NCBI GenBank assembly: GCA_032622095.1 | Contig: CP136069.1 | Span: 86,576,958 to 86,640,957, forward strand | Origin: Siphonodentalium dalli | Lineage: Eukaryota > Mollusca > Scaphopoda > Gadilida > Siphonodentaliidae | DNA: 64,000 nucleotides | Direction of reading: 5' to 3' | The notes under the pieces: generated by a model | Seen by the model: only the letters and a program-made list of their open reading frames with translations | Database searches by the model: none | What the model was told of the DNA's origin: nothing | Shown: piece by piece, positions 1-10,506 of the stretch | Numbering within the stretch: the first letter of the stretch is position 1 | How the letters are laid out: every line of letters begins with the position of its first letter | Made by a program: the position numbers and the translations under genes

Positions 1-1134
1 ATAACTCCAGAAATATTTTTTGGGGGCTAGACTGATTTTCAAACTCATCCAAGATATTCATGAGTAGAAGCCATTTTGTCAAAATCTGATTACTAATATT
101 ATTGCGTCCATTTTGTAACACAGACAGACAGATGGATGGATGGACAGACACCAACCATCATTTAGGTCGAGTTTCTTACACAACTCGACCAAAAATTCTG
201 GCAAGACTTATTTTTTAAATCATCCATTATAATTAGTCATAACTTTGTTGAGGTTAGTTACCGTGCTAACATTGTCAAATTGAGACCCATATAAAAATCT
301 AAGAGAAGAAGCTATGAACCTTATTTGGTCAAAATTGGTTAATGATTGATGGGAGTTATCTCACTTTATTAAATACATCACCCAATGAAGAGCAGGAAAA
401 TAATTATATCTAGGAGGCATAACTCCTGAAAGAAGAGGCTGCACCCATGGTGGAAAAAATTCAAACATGGGCAGGTACATGTAAGACCCAGCAATTCTCT
501 CCTCTGTAAGATCATCATTCAGATAATGGTCACAAAACATAATGGTGAAAAACTGACAAACTAAGGGCTATAACTCAGACAAAAAATACCAACAACGTCA
601 TTGGGCACGCTTTTGAAAGCAGTCATGATGGAAATAAACATTCATACCAAATTTCAATCAGGTCTGATAACTTATGGCTGAGATATATGCGCGGACGGAC
701 AAAAAATGTGAACAATGTCATTTGCCCCTCTTTTTAAAACAGTCACGGTGGTGAATCTCAATATCAAATCTCATTCAAATTCGATAACCCGTGGCTGAGA
801 TATCTGCAGACTGACGAAAAACCCAGATTTCCAGATAAACAAAGAAGGATAAATATAGAAAGGAATATGTGAACAATGTCATTTGCCCCTCTTTCGAAAG
901 CAGTCTTAGTGATGAACATCCATCACAAATATCATTTAGATATGATAACCCTAGGTTGAGATATCTGCCAGGACAGATGGATGGATTACCAAATGAAGAC
1001 AGAAAACAACATAGGAGGAATAACTCCTGAAATAACATTAGGACAGGACAAGTTATCAAACTAAGTCAAGCTGTTAATGAGTACTAGTAATGCAATGAAG
1101 CGAATTTGGTCAAAATTGGTTTAAGTTTATTGGA
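1..1134 (+). repeat. Diverged tandem-core repeat relics with microsatellite and stem-loop
   Basis: No gene is seen. At 121-152 a GACA/GATG-type microsatellite is followed directly by a short stem-loop (GGTCGAGTT and AACTCGACC, 165-190), which looks like the 3' end of a tandem-core element. At about 575-1060 a degenerate unit containing 'AACAATGTCATTTGCCCCTC' recurs at 711 and 872 (161 bp apart), with a weaker copy at 591. Related wording recurs near 22.74 kb and 36.5 kb. Family assignment is inference. Confidence 0.5.
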
Positions 1135-1460
1135 TTTATCTCGTTTACATCACAAAACAGACAAGGTAATTAACATCCATGACAACTTTCATGATCATCA
1201 GGCGAAGAGTACGACCTGTGGCCCGTGCTAATGGATTAAATTTTGAAATCAAAGATGGCCCCTGGCGGCCATATTTTTTGTCCTAATGACCCCAAAATGA
1301 CTCGTTCCCATCTACATTCCAATTTGAACAGCCATGACAAATTTCATGATGATCAGACTAAAGGTACGACCTGTAGCCCGTGCTAAAGGATTTAGTCATA
1401 CAAAGAGTAAAATCCAAGATGGCTGCTGGTGGTAATATTTTTTGGCCGAATGACCCAATG
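1135..1460 (+). repeat. Truncated copy of the 164-bp 'AAGATGGC' core repeat
   Basis: Two partial units of the same core that fills 1461-3578 are present, including the blocks 'GACTCGTTCCCATCTACATT' and 'ATCCAAGATGGCTGCTGG'. They are cut off at about 1460, where the 5' terminus of the next element begins. This looks like the remnant of a neighbouring or older element of the same family. Confidence 0.6.
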
Positions 1461-3578
1461 AAAGTGTCAATGACACTGTAGCTCAACTTGGAAAGGGAAT
1501 AATTTAATGTATTACAGTCAATAGAGCAATTAGGAATGTGGAAAGTTGAATGTCTAATACTAGTTTATAGACATGAAGAGAAAAGTAAAATCCAAGATGG
1601 CTGCTGGCGGCCATGTTTTCGGCCGAATGACCCCAAAATGATTGTATCCCATCTACATGTCAACGTTAACATCCATGACAAATTTTATGACGATCAGACT
1701 AAAGGTACGACCTGTAGCCCATGCTAAAGAATTTAGTCATACAAAGAGTAAAATCCAAGATGGCTGCTGGCGGCCATGTTTTTTGGCCGAATGACACCAA
1801 AATGACTCGTTCCCATCTACATGTCATTATTAACATTCATAACAAGTTTTATGATGATCAGACTAAAGGTACGACATGTAGCCCGTGCTAAAGAATTTAG
1901 TCATACAAAGAGTAAAATCCAAGATGGCTGCTGGCGGCCATGTATTTTGGCCGAATGACCCCAAAATGACTCGTTCCCATCTACATGTCATTATTAACAT
2001 TCATGACAAATTTTATGATGATCAGACTAAAGGTACAACCTGTAGCCCGTGCTAAAGGATTTAGTCATACAAAGAGTAAAATCCAAGATGGCTGCTGGCG
2101 ACCATGTTTTATGGCCGAATGACCCCAAAATTACTCGTTCCCATCTACATGTCATTGTTAACATCCATGACAAATTTTATGATGATCAGACGAACAGTAC
2201 GACCTGTGGCCCGTGCTAATGGATTAAATTTTGAAATCCATGATGGCCACTGGCGGCCATGTTTTTTGTCCGAATGACCCCAAAATGACTCGTTCCCATC
2301 TACATTCCAATTTCAACAGCCATGACAAATTTTATGATGATCAGACTAAAGGTACGACCTGCAGCCCGTGCTAAAGAATTTAGTCATACAAAGAGTAAAA
2401 TCCAAGATGGCTACTGGCGGCCATGTTTTTTGGCCGAATGACCCCAAAATTACTCGTTCCCATCTACATATCAATATTATCATCCATGACAAATTTCATG
2501 ATGATCAGGCTAACAGTACGACCTGTGGCCCGTGCTAATGGATTAAATTTTGAAATCCAAGATGGCCGCTGGTGGCCATGTTTTTTGTCCGAATGACCCC
2601 AAAATGACTCGTTCCCATCTACATTCCAATTTCAACAGCCATGACAAATTTTATGATGATCAGACTAAAGGTACGATCTGTAGCCCGTGCTAAAGGATTT
2701 AGTCATACAAAGAGTAAAATCCAAGATGGCGGCTGGCAGCCATGTTTTTTGGCCGAATGACCCCAAAATGACTCGTTCCCATCTACATCTCATTATTAAC
2801 ATTCTTGACAAATTTTATGATGATCAGACTAAAAGTACGACCTGTAGCCCGTGCTAAAGAATTTAGTCATACAAAGAGTAAAATCCAAGATGGCTGCTGG
2901 CGGCCATGTATTTTGGCCGAATGACCCCAAAATGACTCGTTCCCATCTACATGTCATTATTAACATTCATGACAAATTTTATGATGATCAGACTAAAGGT
3001 ACGATCTGTAGCCCGTGCTAAAGGATTTAGTCATACAAAGAGTAAAATCCAAGATGGCTGCTGGCAGCCATGTTTTTTGGCCGAATGACCCCAAAATGAC
3101 TCGTTCCCATCTACATGTCATTATTAACATTCATGACAAATTTTATGATGATCAGACTAAAAGTACGACCTGTAGCCCGTGCTAAAGAATTTAGTCATAC
3201 AAAGAGTAAAATCCAAGATGGCTGCTGGCGGCCATGTTTTTGGGCCGAATGACCCCAAAATTACTCGTTCCCATCTACAAGTCAATATTAACATCCATGA
3301 CAAATTTCATGATGATCAGACAAACAGTACGGCCTGTAGCCCGTGCTAATGGATTGAATTTTGAAATCCAAGATGGCCGTTGGCGGCCATGTTTTTTTTT
3401 CCGAATGACCCCAAAATTAATCATTCTGGTCTAAATGTTGATGTCAACAGCTATGACAAATTTCATAATGATCCGACCAAAGGTACGACCTGTAGCCTGC
3501 ATTGTTGACGCCTTACGTACACACGGACGACAAAGCCATGGCAATAGCTCAAACTTTACAAAGTAAAGTTGAGCTAAT
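1461..3578 (+). mobile_element. Tandem-core (pearl/HINE-like) element A, 164-bp units
   Basis: The element opens with 'GTCAATGACACTGTAGCTCA' and closes with a stem-loop around 'ACTTTACAAAGTAAAGT' followed by TTGAGCTA, so the two ends carry inverted AGCTCAACTT/AAGTTGAGCT. Between them lie about a dozen units of roughly 164 bp (for example AGTCATAC at 1735, 1899 and 2063), each with 'ATCCAAGATGGC' and a nearby inverted 'GGCGGCCAT'. A short ACGG-like run (3525-3530) precedes the 3' stem-loop. Core array, microsatellite and terminal hairpin together match the architecture known for bivalve pearl and Helentron-associated (HINE) elements. No transposase is present. The small open frames inside are by-products of the repeat. 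The superfamily assignment is inference. Confidence 0.6.
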
Positions 3579-3599
3579 AAGGAGTTTAAAACTCAAACT

Positions 3600-4108
3600 T
3601 ATTTAACACTAGGGATACCTAAATCTCTCACCAGGCACCTGAGTGCAATGAGGATCAGTGCTCATAATTTAGCCATAGAAAAGGAAAGACAGAAACGCCC
3701 AAAACCAACATTATCTCAAAGAACTTGCTATATCTATATCTCTTCAGTTTGAAGACGAAGAACATTTTTTCCTTTTCTGTAAGAAGAATATTAACCAAAG
3801 AAATAATTTATTTGTAAAACTCAATCAACAAGTTGAACCAAAAACTTTACAACAAGGATCAAAAGAATCTTTCAATAATTTTCGATGTCTTCTTGGCCCA
3901 GACACAGCACGCGAAACAAAATTGATATGTGAATTTATTGCATGCTCTCTAGACTGACAGGGCCCTCCACAGATGTTTCACCTATTATAGTCAATTTATA
4001 GTCACCAAATATATGATTTCTTTCTCAGATGTATATTGTATATATATTATGTTACGACAGACACCATTGTTTTATGGTTTGTTTTAATAAATCTTATCTT
4101 ATCATATT
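3600..4108 (+). pseudogene. 3' end of a 5'-truncated non-LTR retrotransposon (LINE), frameshifted
   Basis: A coding remnant ends at the TGA at 3955-3957. Its C-terminal part reads ...FEDEEHFLFFCKKN..., and upstream in another frame comes ...RISAHNLAIEKGRQKRP.... This resembles the Cys/His-containing C-terminal tail that follows the reverse transcriptase of many LINE ORF2 proteins. A one-base frameshift near 3735 separates the two parts. A ~150-bp 3' UTR follows, with AATAAA-like sequence and a terminal ATCTT-type short repeat (about 4086-4105), as is usual for LINE tails. The RT domain itself is missing, which fits 5' truncation during insertion. The clade could not be assigned. Confidence 0.6.
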
Positions 4109-5337
4109 AGGAATAGACTAACACAGAATGCTCTTTTCTGTTCCATGCCGTGTACATGGCTGTTGTTTGTTTGGGACCATGCAAATACCGTGTTCAATGT
4201 TATATTTTTATGACTTCAATGCATATTTCTGGGAAATATTATTAGGTGTATTTTTTAGCGCAAACCACCATGTGACTTTAACTTTCCCTCAATTGTATAC
4301 ACTGCTGCTAGGAAGCTTTATAATTGGTATGGGACTTTCGTGATATAGAAGATTTGAGCAACCAATATTTTAATAAATAATTTTGACTTTCTTGTGGAAT
4401 TGAGAACTCACTTGCTAAATAATTTGCCAAATGAATATAAGTTTTGCCAAATGTAAATCATTAATTCATTTGGCAAGTATGAGCATGAATCCTGAACACA
4501 CTCAAAAGAGACAGATGCTCACCATCAAACATGAAACAATGTTCGGTAAATACTGGAACCCTGAATATACATGTATCTGTAGCAATGAGTGGAACATTTA
4601 TGTCCAGAAGATAATACTATATGGTTGGTCAGTCATGGAACCCATTTGTATCTGAGGTACTATGTAATTTTGAGAGAGTGGTTCTGACAGCCCAGAGATG
4701 TATTTGAGGCATACAGGATATAATTGAGAAATCAATGAAGAAAGCCTTGTACATGATTCCTAGTCTATGTCCTCATGACAGGTTCGATCAATGGTACTTA
4801 TAGACGTACAAATTACACTTCATTAGATTCCTACACATATAATTTACTCACACCATGAATGCGTGTGCCCATTGTGACACAATACCGATTCATTGTAAAA
4901 ATCTCTAATTTAGCTGTTCAAATCTTTCAGTTCATTTGTGGTTGGCATAAAGATGAATCAAGACACTTGAAGGAACACACGGTGCTTGACGGTTTAGTGT
5001 AGAAAAAGATTTCTGAGGGTTTCCTTTATGCCAAAATAAAATGTATATGTGTTTCCGGTAATAAGCCCCAATCTCAAATCGACAAGCAAAACTATTGTAC
5101 TTGATTTTGCCCTTTTTATTGCCAATTGTTTTATTTTAAAGTCAAACACTGATTATTTTCTGTGTCTTATCTATGTATGCATTTCATTGAAATGGATTCA
5201 TTATTGAATTTTTTAGTTCATCGGGTTTATTATGCCAGTTAGCAAGGTATCTTGCAAAATAAAATGAAATTCCGCCCGACGGCACCAATTTATTTTGTAC
5301 CTGTTACGAGAAACAAGGATTCATTGTATATTGGCCT
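4109..5337. other. No gene recognised
   Basis: AT-rich sequence with only short open frames and no recognisable protein. A small inverted repeat based on 'TTTGCCAAATGAA' occurs at about 4425-4470. Nothing else stands out. Confidence 0.6.
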
Positions 5338-5341
5338 TTAA

Positions 5342-5561
5342 TCCTTCCATGACGAGCTTCCTGAAATTTTGCGAAACCCCTGTGCCAATGCATTATCTTA
5401 TATATTCGAGTCTCCCATAGGGAGCTTCGCATATATAAGAGAATACATTGGCCTATACTATTTATCTTGACCTTGTAAGCCAGTGCATTCTCGTAAGGAA
5501 GACTCAAGTATATAAGAGAATGCACTGGCACAGGACCAGCGCAACTCCCGTCATGAAAGGG
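5342..5561. mobile_element. piggyBac-type MITE, family A, with TTAA on both sides
   Basis: A 220-bp element flanked exactly by TTAA at 5338-5341 and 5562-5565. Its ends are inverted (TCCTTCCATGACG... and ...GTCATGAAAGG). Inside are two hairpin modules built from 'GCCAATGCATTCTCTTATAT'-like arms. TTAA target duplication with CCCTT-like termini is the hallmark of piggyBac transposons. There is no ORF, so it would depend on a transposase elsewhere. Other copies in this window lie at 43532, 48323, 53202 and 56156. Confidence 0.8.
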
Positions 5562-5588
5562 TTAATATGAGACAAGCGATCTTCAAAC

Positions 5589-5765
5589 CTCAATTTTATA
5601 TTGTAAATGTTGTATTAATTATTAATACGATAGGAATGCTCTTTCTGGTCCGAAAAACTCGCCCTTTTCATTGCGGTAAAATCCCGCAAAAATTTGACCC
5701 CTTAGTGCGCATGCGCGCCAGGTCAGCTGATCTCATCACTTCCTTTTTCTGGCGATTCGAATTAC
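5589..5765 (+). repeat. DIRS left inverted terminal repeat
   Basis: The part from about 5610 to 5765 matches the reverse complement of 10507-10665 over roughly 150 bp with few differences (for example GGTCCGAAAAACTCGCCC, and GCGCCAGGTCAGCTGATCTC). The outermost ~20 bp are diverged between the two ends, as in DIRS elements generally. Confidence 0.88.
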
Positions 5766-5803
5766 ACGCCGTTTTTCTCTCTCCATTTGTAAAAAATTCA
5801 CAA

Positions 5804-7114
5804 ATGGTTGCCTCGAATTCGGATTCGTCATCTTCGGATTCGTCTTCTTCTCCGGTCAATCACAGACGTTCATGGCGATGTTCAACAAGTCTTGACCGTG
5901 TTAGGCAGGAATGTAATTCCAAAATGTCGAGCCTTGAAAATAAATTGGATCGACTGTTGGTCATGGCTGGTCAGAATAGTTCTAAAGTTACCGGTACTTC
6001 CATTCAAGTTGATTCACGTGTGCCGATCTGCCAGAGGACGGCTTCACTACCGGATGGTACTGACCCGCAGAGGGCGGTCACCATCCAGGACTGTGCAAGT
6101 CCCACGAGACCTTGTGGTGAACAAGATGACGTTCTATCCCTGAATGTTGGGGCATCGATTATAGATGATGATTTGGACAGGGATCCGATGGAATATGTCC
6201 AACAGATTCAAGACTCAATGGCGGACAGAAGTCTGCGCGATATCTTTGGGGCTAGCAGTTTTAATTTTACTGCACAGACAAAAAGATTGGGTCTAAAGCT
6301 GGACGAGGCACAAAAAGTACTCATTCAATCATCGTTCCGTAGCGACAGTCCTGTCGTCCTGTCTGCTTTCAAAGAAGATACTTTTGAAAAATTTCCGTTG
6401 GATGAAACAGCCGAAGAGTTTCTTAAGGTACCATCGATGGACGATCTTATAAACAGTCTGCCGGTTAAGCGTCATGGCACTAAGGCGGCTTCGGGACATC
6501 AGTCCCCTAGTTTATTCTCCCAGCCACATAAAATGGTGGAACGGATAGCGTATAAAGGTCATCAGGCAGCTAGGCTGGGACTGGTGGTCCACTGCTATGT
6601 AAAGCAGGCATTGGCTACACATCTCTCATCTTTGGATGCGGAGAATGCAGATGTGGAGACCTGTATGGCCCAAGTGAAGGACATATTTCAGATATCGTCA
6701 CACGCTTTAGATCAGATGGGCCGTTCGGGCGCTTTTTTCCATATCATTCGCCGTGCTCTCGCAACCTCTGACACGGGGCTATACGAGCCGGAGGCTAGCG
6801 GTCAACTGACTAACTTGCCGCTCACTGGAGATGGGGTCTTTGGCAAAGAACTGGAGCCCATGCTTAAAGCTCGAAAGAAGCGTAAAAAGCAGATAGATGA
6901 CTTGTTAGCAGACACAAAAGCTTGGAAGCGGAAAGAGGCGCCCACAGGCTCTTTTCAATCTCAACCGAAACGCACCTTTCGAGGAAAGACCTCGACATCA
7001 TCAGTGGCAAATGCGGGTCGACCGTTCCGGATCCCGATCATACATGCTAACGATGATCGTTCCCGGAGTCAGTCCTCTTCAAGATCCTTCTTTTCGTGCC
7101 AAGCCACACTATGA
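5804..7114 (+). CDS. DIRS gag-like protein
   Basis: An open frame of about 436 codons begins at the ATG at 5804, which is the first Met beyond the inverted terminal repeat. The frame is open further upstream, but that part is terminal-repeat sequence. Visible features are a Ser/Asp-rich N-terminus (residues 5-18), a short heptad-like stretch (SSLENKLDRLL), and a very basic segment near residues 355-380 (KARKKRKKQ) that could bind nucleic acid. No CCHC zinc knuckle is seen, which is usual for DIRS ORF1. Position upstream of RT supports a structural, RNA-packaging role. The stop codon overlaps the next ATG as ATGA (7111-7114). It is the only intact reading frame in the element. Assignment rests on position rather than on a recognised domain. 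Confidence 0.72.
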   Translation: MVASNSDSSSSDSSSSPVNHRRSWRCSTSLDRVRQECNSKMSSLENKLDRLLVMAGQNSSKVTGTSIQVDSRVPICQRTASLPDGTDPQRAVTIQDCASPTRPCGEQDDVLSLNVGASIIDDDLDRDPMEYVQQIQDSMADRSLRDIFGASSFNFTAQTKRLGLKLDEAQKVLIQSSFRSDSPVVLSAFKEDTFEKFPLDETAEEFLKVPSMDDLINSLPVKRHGTKAASGHQSPSLFSQPHKMVERIAYKGHQAARLGLVVHCYVKQALATHLSSLDAENADVETCMAQVKDIFQISSHALDQMGRSGAFFHIIRRALATSDTGLYEPEASGQLTNLPLTGDGVFGKELEPMLKARKKRKKQIDDLLADTKAWKRKEAPTGSFQSQPKRTFRGKTSTSSVANAGRPFRIPIIHANDDRSRSQSSSRSFFSCQATL

Positions 7115-9182
7115 GCGAGGGACACGGGGAAGAGGACGTCGTGGGAGGAACATGTGACTATGTAAGTATCCCATCTCATTTGCCAAACGTACCCGTAGGG
7201 GGGCGTCTATCACATTTTTTGACACATTGGCAAACAATTACGAAAGATCGATGGGTATTGAAAGTAGTGGAACACGGTTACCAATTCGAGTTTCACAGTC
7301 TTCCAAAATTCTTGGGCATGAAGGAAACCACAGCCACACATGGTAAATGTCAGTTGATTCAGAGCGAAATAATAACACTTCTTCGAAAGAAAGCTATCGA
7401 GATAGTCCCAGTAGAACAATGTCTACAGGGGTTTTACAGTACAATCTTTTTGGTCCCCAAAAAGAATGGAAAATTAAGGCCAGTGATAAACTTGAAACCA
7501 TTGAACCAATTCATTGTAAAGATGCGGTTCAAAATGGACACCTTGACATCGGTTCTGGCTCAAACCAAACAAGGCGACTGCTTTTTCGATCGATTTGGAA
7601 GATGCGTACTTCCATCTGAAAATCCACAAGGCACATCGCAAATATCTTCAATTCCGGTTTCAAGGCATTTCATACCAGTTTCGCAGCCTCTGCTTCGGGC
7701 AACGTCAAGCCTGCGAATTTTCACAAAAGTGACGTCAGTGGTTGTGGCATTTGTTCATGCTCGGGGAATTCGGGTATGTCATTTTCTAGACGATTGGATG
7801 TTTCTCCACTCCTCTCGAAAAGGGCTCCTGGAATCCAGGACAATGGTCCTGGATACAATTTCCAGTCTGGGGTTTTTGGTCAATCTCGAAAAGTCCAATT
7901 TGGCACCAACACAGACAATAGTATACCTCGGATGCCAATTCAATCTCCAACGGGGTGTCATTTACCCCACACAGGAGCGTGTGTTGGGTCTCAGAAAGCT
8001 TGTCCTGGGGTTTCACCCTCCATCCAGAACAGCTCGGGATTTCCTATCATTACTCGGGACAATGGCGTCCAACATACCAAACACACGGTGAGGCCAATTC
8101 AAACTTATCTACTCTCCCATTGGTCTCCCAGTCGGATGAGTCTTTGTCATTCGATACCAGTAACTCCAGATTTAATGCGTCGCCTACAATGGTGGGTATT
8201 CGATTGCAATGTCCTCAAGGGCAGATCTCAATTGGGTCATGATAACTACAGATGCCAGCAGCTCCAGTGGGTGGGGCGGAACCTTGAGCAGTCAGATGGT
8301 TCAGGGTGTGTGGTCCCCTTTCCAAAGGTTACAACACATCAATTGTCTCGAAATGGAAGCTGTTATTCAGACATTAAACAGTTTTCTTCCACAGTTGAAA
8401 GGGCAAAATGTGCAGGTTCGGTCAGACAATACCACAGTCACTCAATACATAAACAAGCAGGGTGGGACAAGATCTGATGCGCTCTGTCGACTAACGCACA
8501 AACTGTGGGGGATGTCCTTGGCAAACCGCATCACACTGAAAGCTGCTTTTATTCGGGGGGAAGACAATTCCCTGGCAGATCATTTGAGTCGTCATCAGGT
8601 AGACCCACACGAATGGTCCCTCAATCACCTTGTCGTTCAAAGGCTATTCCAAAGGTGGGGTCATCCAGTGATAGATATGTTTGCGACGGACCTGAACAAA
8701 CAGGTACCGAGGTTTTGCTCCTGGATACCACAGGCACGGGCGACCACGCGAGACGCGTTCTCAATTCAATGGGTGAATCTACACATGTACACCTTCCCAC
8801 CCGTCCCATTGATCGCACGTTGTCTCATCACATGGAACAATTTTGGTGCACGATGATTCTCATCGCACCGTTTCGGCCCTGTCAGGGTTGGTATCCACAG
8901 TTACTCAACCTGCTGGTGGATATTGCCCTCAGACTCCCTGTAGACGGGTCTCTCCTGAGTCAGGGCAAGGGGTTACTGCGACATTCTCACCCCGAGGATC
9001 TTCACCTGATAGCGTGGCTGATAATGACCAACGTTTCGCGGCAAAGGGCTTTTCAATTGAGGCTCGAGACTTACTTGCCGCATCATGGCGACCAGGGACT
9101 CGACGGGATTACGCCTGTAAATTTAGGCACTTCAATAGTTGGTGTCGTGAACAACAAGTTAGACATTCTAGCATGGCTTTGA
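7111..9182 (+). pseudogene. DIRS reverse transcriptase-RNase H polyprotein, multiply frameshifted
   Basis: The enzyme would copy element RNA into DNA. RT motifs in order: STIFLVPKKNGKLRPVINLK (about 7438-7500), SIDLEDAYFH (about 7587-7616, another frame), and the active-site box FLDDW at 7783-7797 (usually YLDDW in DIRS). RNase H follows: TDAS (about 8240), CLEMEA, VRSDN and NSLADHLSR supply the four acidic catalytic residues. Next comes the DIRS-typical DMFATDLN...PRFCSW block, then ILIAPFRP and LHLIAWL in frame 3 to a stop at 9180-9182. Frame changes lie at the T5 run 7582-7586, the GGG at 7697-7699 (these two compensate), near 8085, near 8225 and near 8850. The start ATG at 7111 overlaps the gag stop. 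The last ~160 bp overlap the recombinase in another frame. Two indels are in homopolymers and may be sequencing errors. Confidence 0.88.
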
Positions 9183-9993
9183 AAGACTCTGCAGATTTTC
9201 TGTCACATCTTTTTCATAAAGGGTTATCATATTCGACTATTACCGGATATCGGTCTATGCTATCCGCCACTATACCGCCAATAGATAATGTTTTAGTTGG
9301 TAAACATCCCGATATCATACGTATGTTGCGAGGTGTCTTTAACATGCGCCCACCGGTTAAGAAATTAGCACCTTCATGGGATCTTCCTTTCATTTTAGAA
9401 TTTCTGAAACAGCAGCCTTTCGAACCTCTGGAGGACACTCCCTTGAAGATGGTCACTTGGAAAACTGTACTGTTGATGGCGATCACTTAATTTTGATGGG
9501 TGAAGGGTACATCAATATTCAAACACAGGGAGTAACATTTTGTAGATCTGGACAGGCGAAACAAGATCGACCGGGACACTATTCACAGTCTATCTTCATA
9601 CCTGCTTTTACAGAGTGCCCTGAGTTGGATCCTAAACGGACTCTGGTTCGCTACTTACAAGTGACATCAGAGTGGCGACAAGAGGCCCCGTCAGAAGATA
9701 ATCAAGTGTCGCTGTTTCTGGGGCTTAATAAACCTCACCGTGCAGTTTCGAATTCCACTCTCTCACGCTGGATTGTGCAATGCATAAAGGTTTGTTACCA
9801 GTTGCATAAACAGTTGGTTCCCAGTGTGCAAGGACATTCCACCCGAAGTCTCGTGCCATTATGGGCCCTGTTCAATGGGACGTCATTGCCAGAAGTTTTA
9901 GAGGCTGCTGATTGATCTCTTGAGATCACATTTATAAAGCATCACATGAAACCTTTAAGTTTGGCTGTCCTTTCGAGAGGAAAGGACATTTAG
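8990..9993 (+). pseudogene. DIRS tyrosine recombinase, broken
   Basis: This enzyme would integrate the circular DNA intermediate. The N-terminal, DNA-binding-like part (LLAASWRPGTRRDYACKF) is in frame 2 up to a stop at 9488-9490. The catalytic part continues in frame 1 with IFIPAF (about 9594), LSRWI, and the conserved H-x-x-R box GHSTRS (His codon 9835-9837, Arg 9844-9846), then LPEVLEAAD. A TGA at 9913-9915 lies where DIRS recombinases normally have Trp. After it, ITFIKHHM has His where the nucleophilic Tyr would be expected, if my alignment by eye is right. I could not find the first catalytic Arg in the damaged stretch 9485-9510. No in-frame ATG precedes about 9173, so expression may have relied on frameshifting or overlap with the RT-RH frame. 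Confidence 0.82.
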
Positions 9994-10353
9994 TTTTGAA
10001 AACTGTTCCCAGATTCTATGAGTTTGGTTTCTATATTTGTCTGCAGTAAAGACAAATTTGGAGGGACAGGATGTTTTTTGCTTCCTTTAACTGGCGAGTT
10101 CTTCAAGTAAATCTACAATGTAAGCCAGAAAGCCAAGATTGTGCTTATAAATGATGTATATATGCGGGATATCTTTGGATACTGCTGTAAATGAAAGATG
10201 ATTCATATGGTTGTATGGTGGTTCCAAGAAACTCATGAGACGTCATGGGCAACAGGCCAGACAACAGAATAAGTCCTCTTGGTGAGTAGAGATATAAAAG
10301 TTTATAGTGCTCTGTTCTACCCACCTCCTCAGGCATGCTGTGTAATCTGTGAT
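9994..10353 (+). other. DIRS 3' non-coding region
   Basis: This lies between the end of recombinase homology and the internal complementary region. No coding signal is seen. It contains a direct near-repeat of 'AAAGGACA'/'AAAGACAAA' wording only. Confidence 0.6.
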
Positions 10354-10459
10354 ATTCCTATTGTATTAATAATTAATACAACATTTACGATATAAAAATG
10401 AGAAATTTGAGTTCTCAAATTATAGTTTTATAAGTAAATGGAAGTATTAATTATTAATA
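10354..10459 (+). repeat. DIRS internal complementary region
   Basis: The first half (from ATTCCTATTGTATTAATAAT) is the reverse complement of the outer left terminus. The second half (TTTGAGTTCTCAAATTATAG onward) is the reverse complement of the outer right terminus. The two meet at TGAG. In DIRS elements this region templates the joining of the two ends during formation of a closed circle. Confidence 0.88.
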
Positions 10460-10506
10460 ACCCTCCCTCCTCCCCGCTAGGGAACAGGAGGTGTTTGGGT
10501 TTATGG

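Noticed and set aside
1461-3578. Regular repeats suggesting a CRISPR array
   Set aside because: Units are contiguous 164-bp tandem repeats without unique spacers, in a eukaryotic transposon-rich context with no cas genes.
8843-9915. A phage or plasmid integrase
   Set aside because: It lies downstream of DIRS-type RT-RNase H between DIRS inverted termini, so it is the retrotransposon's own recombinase.
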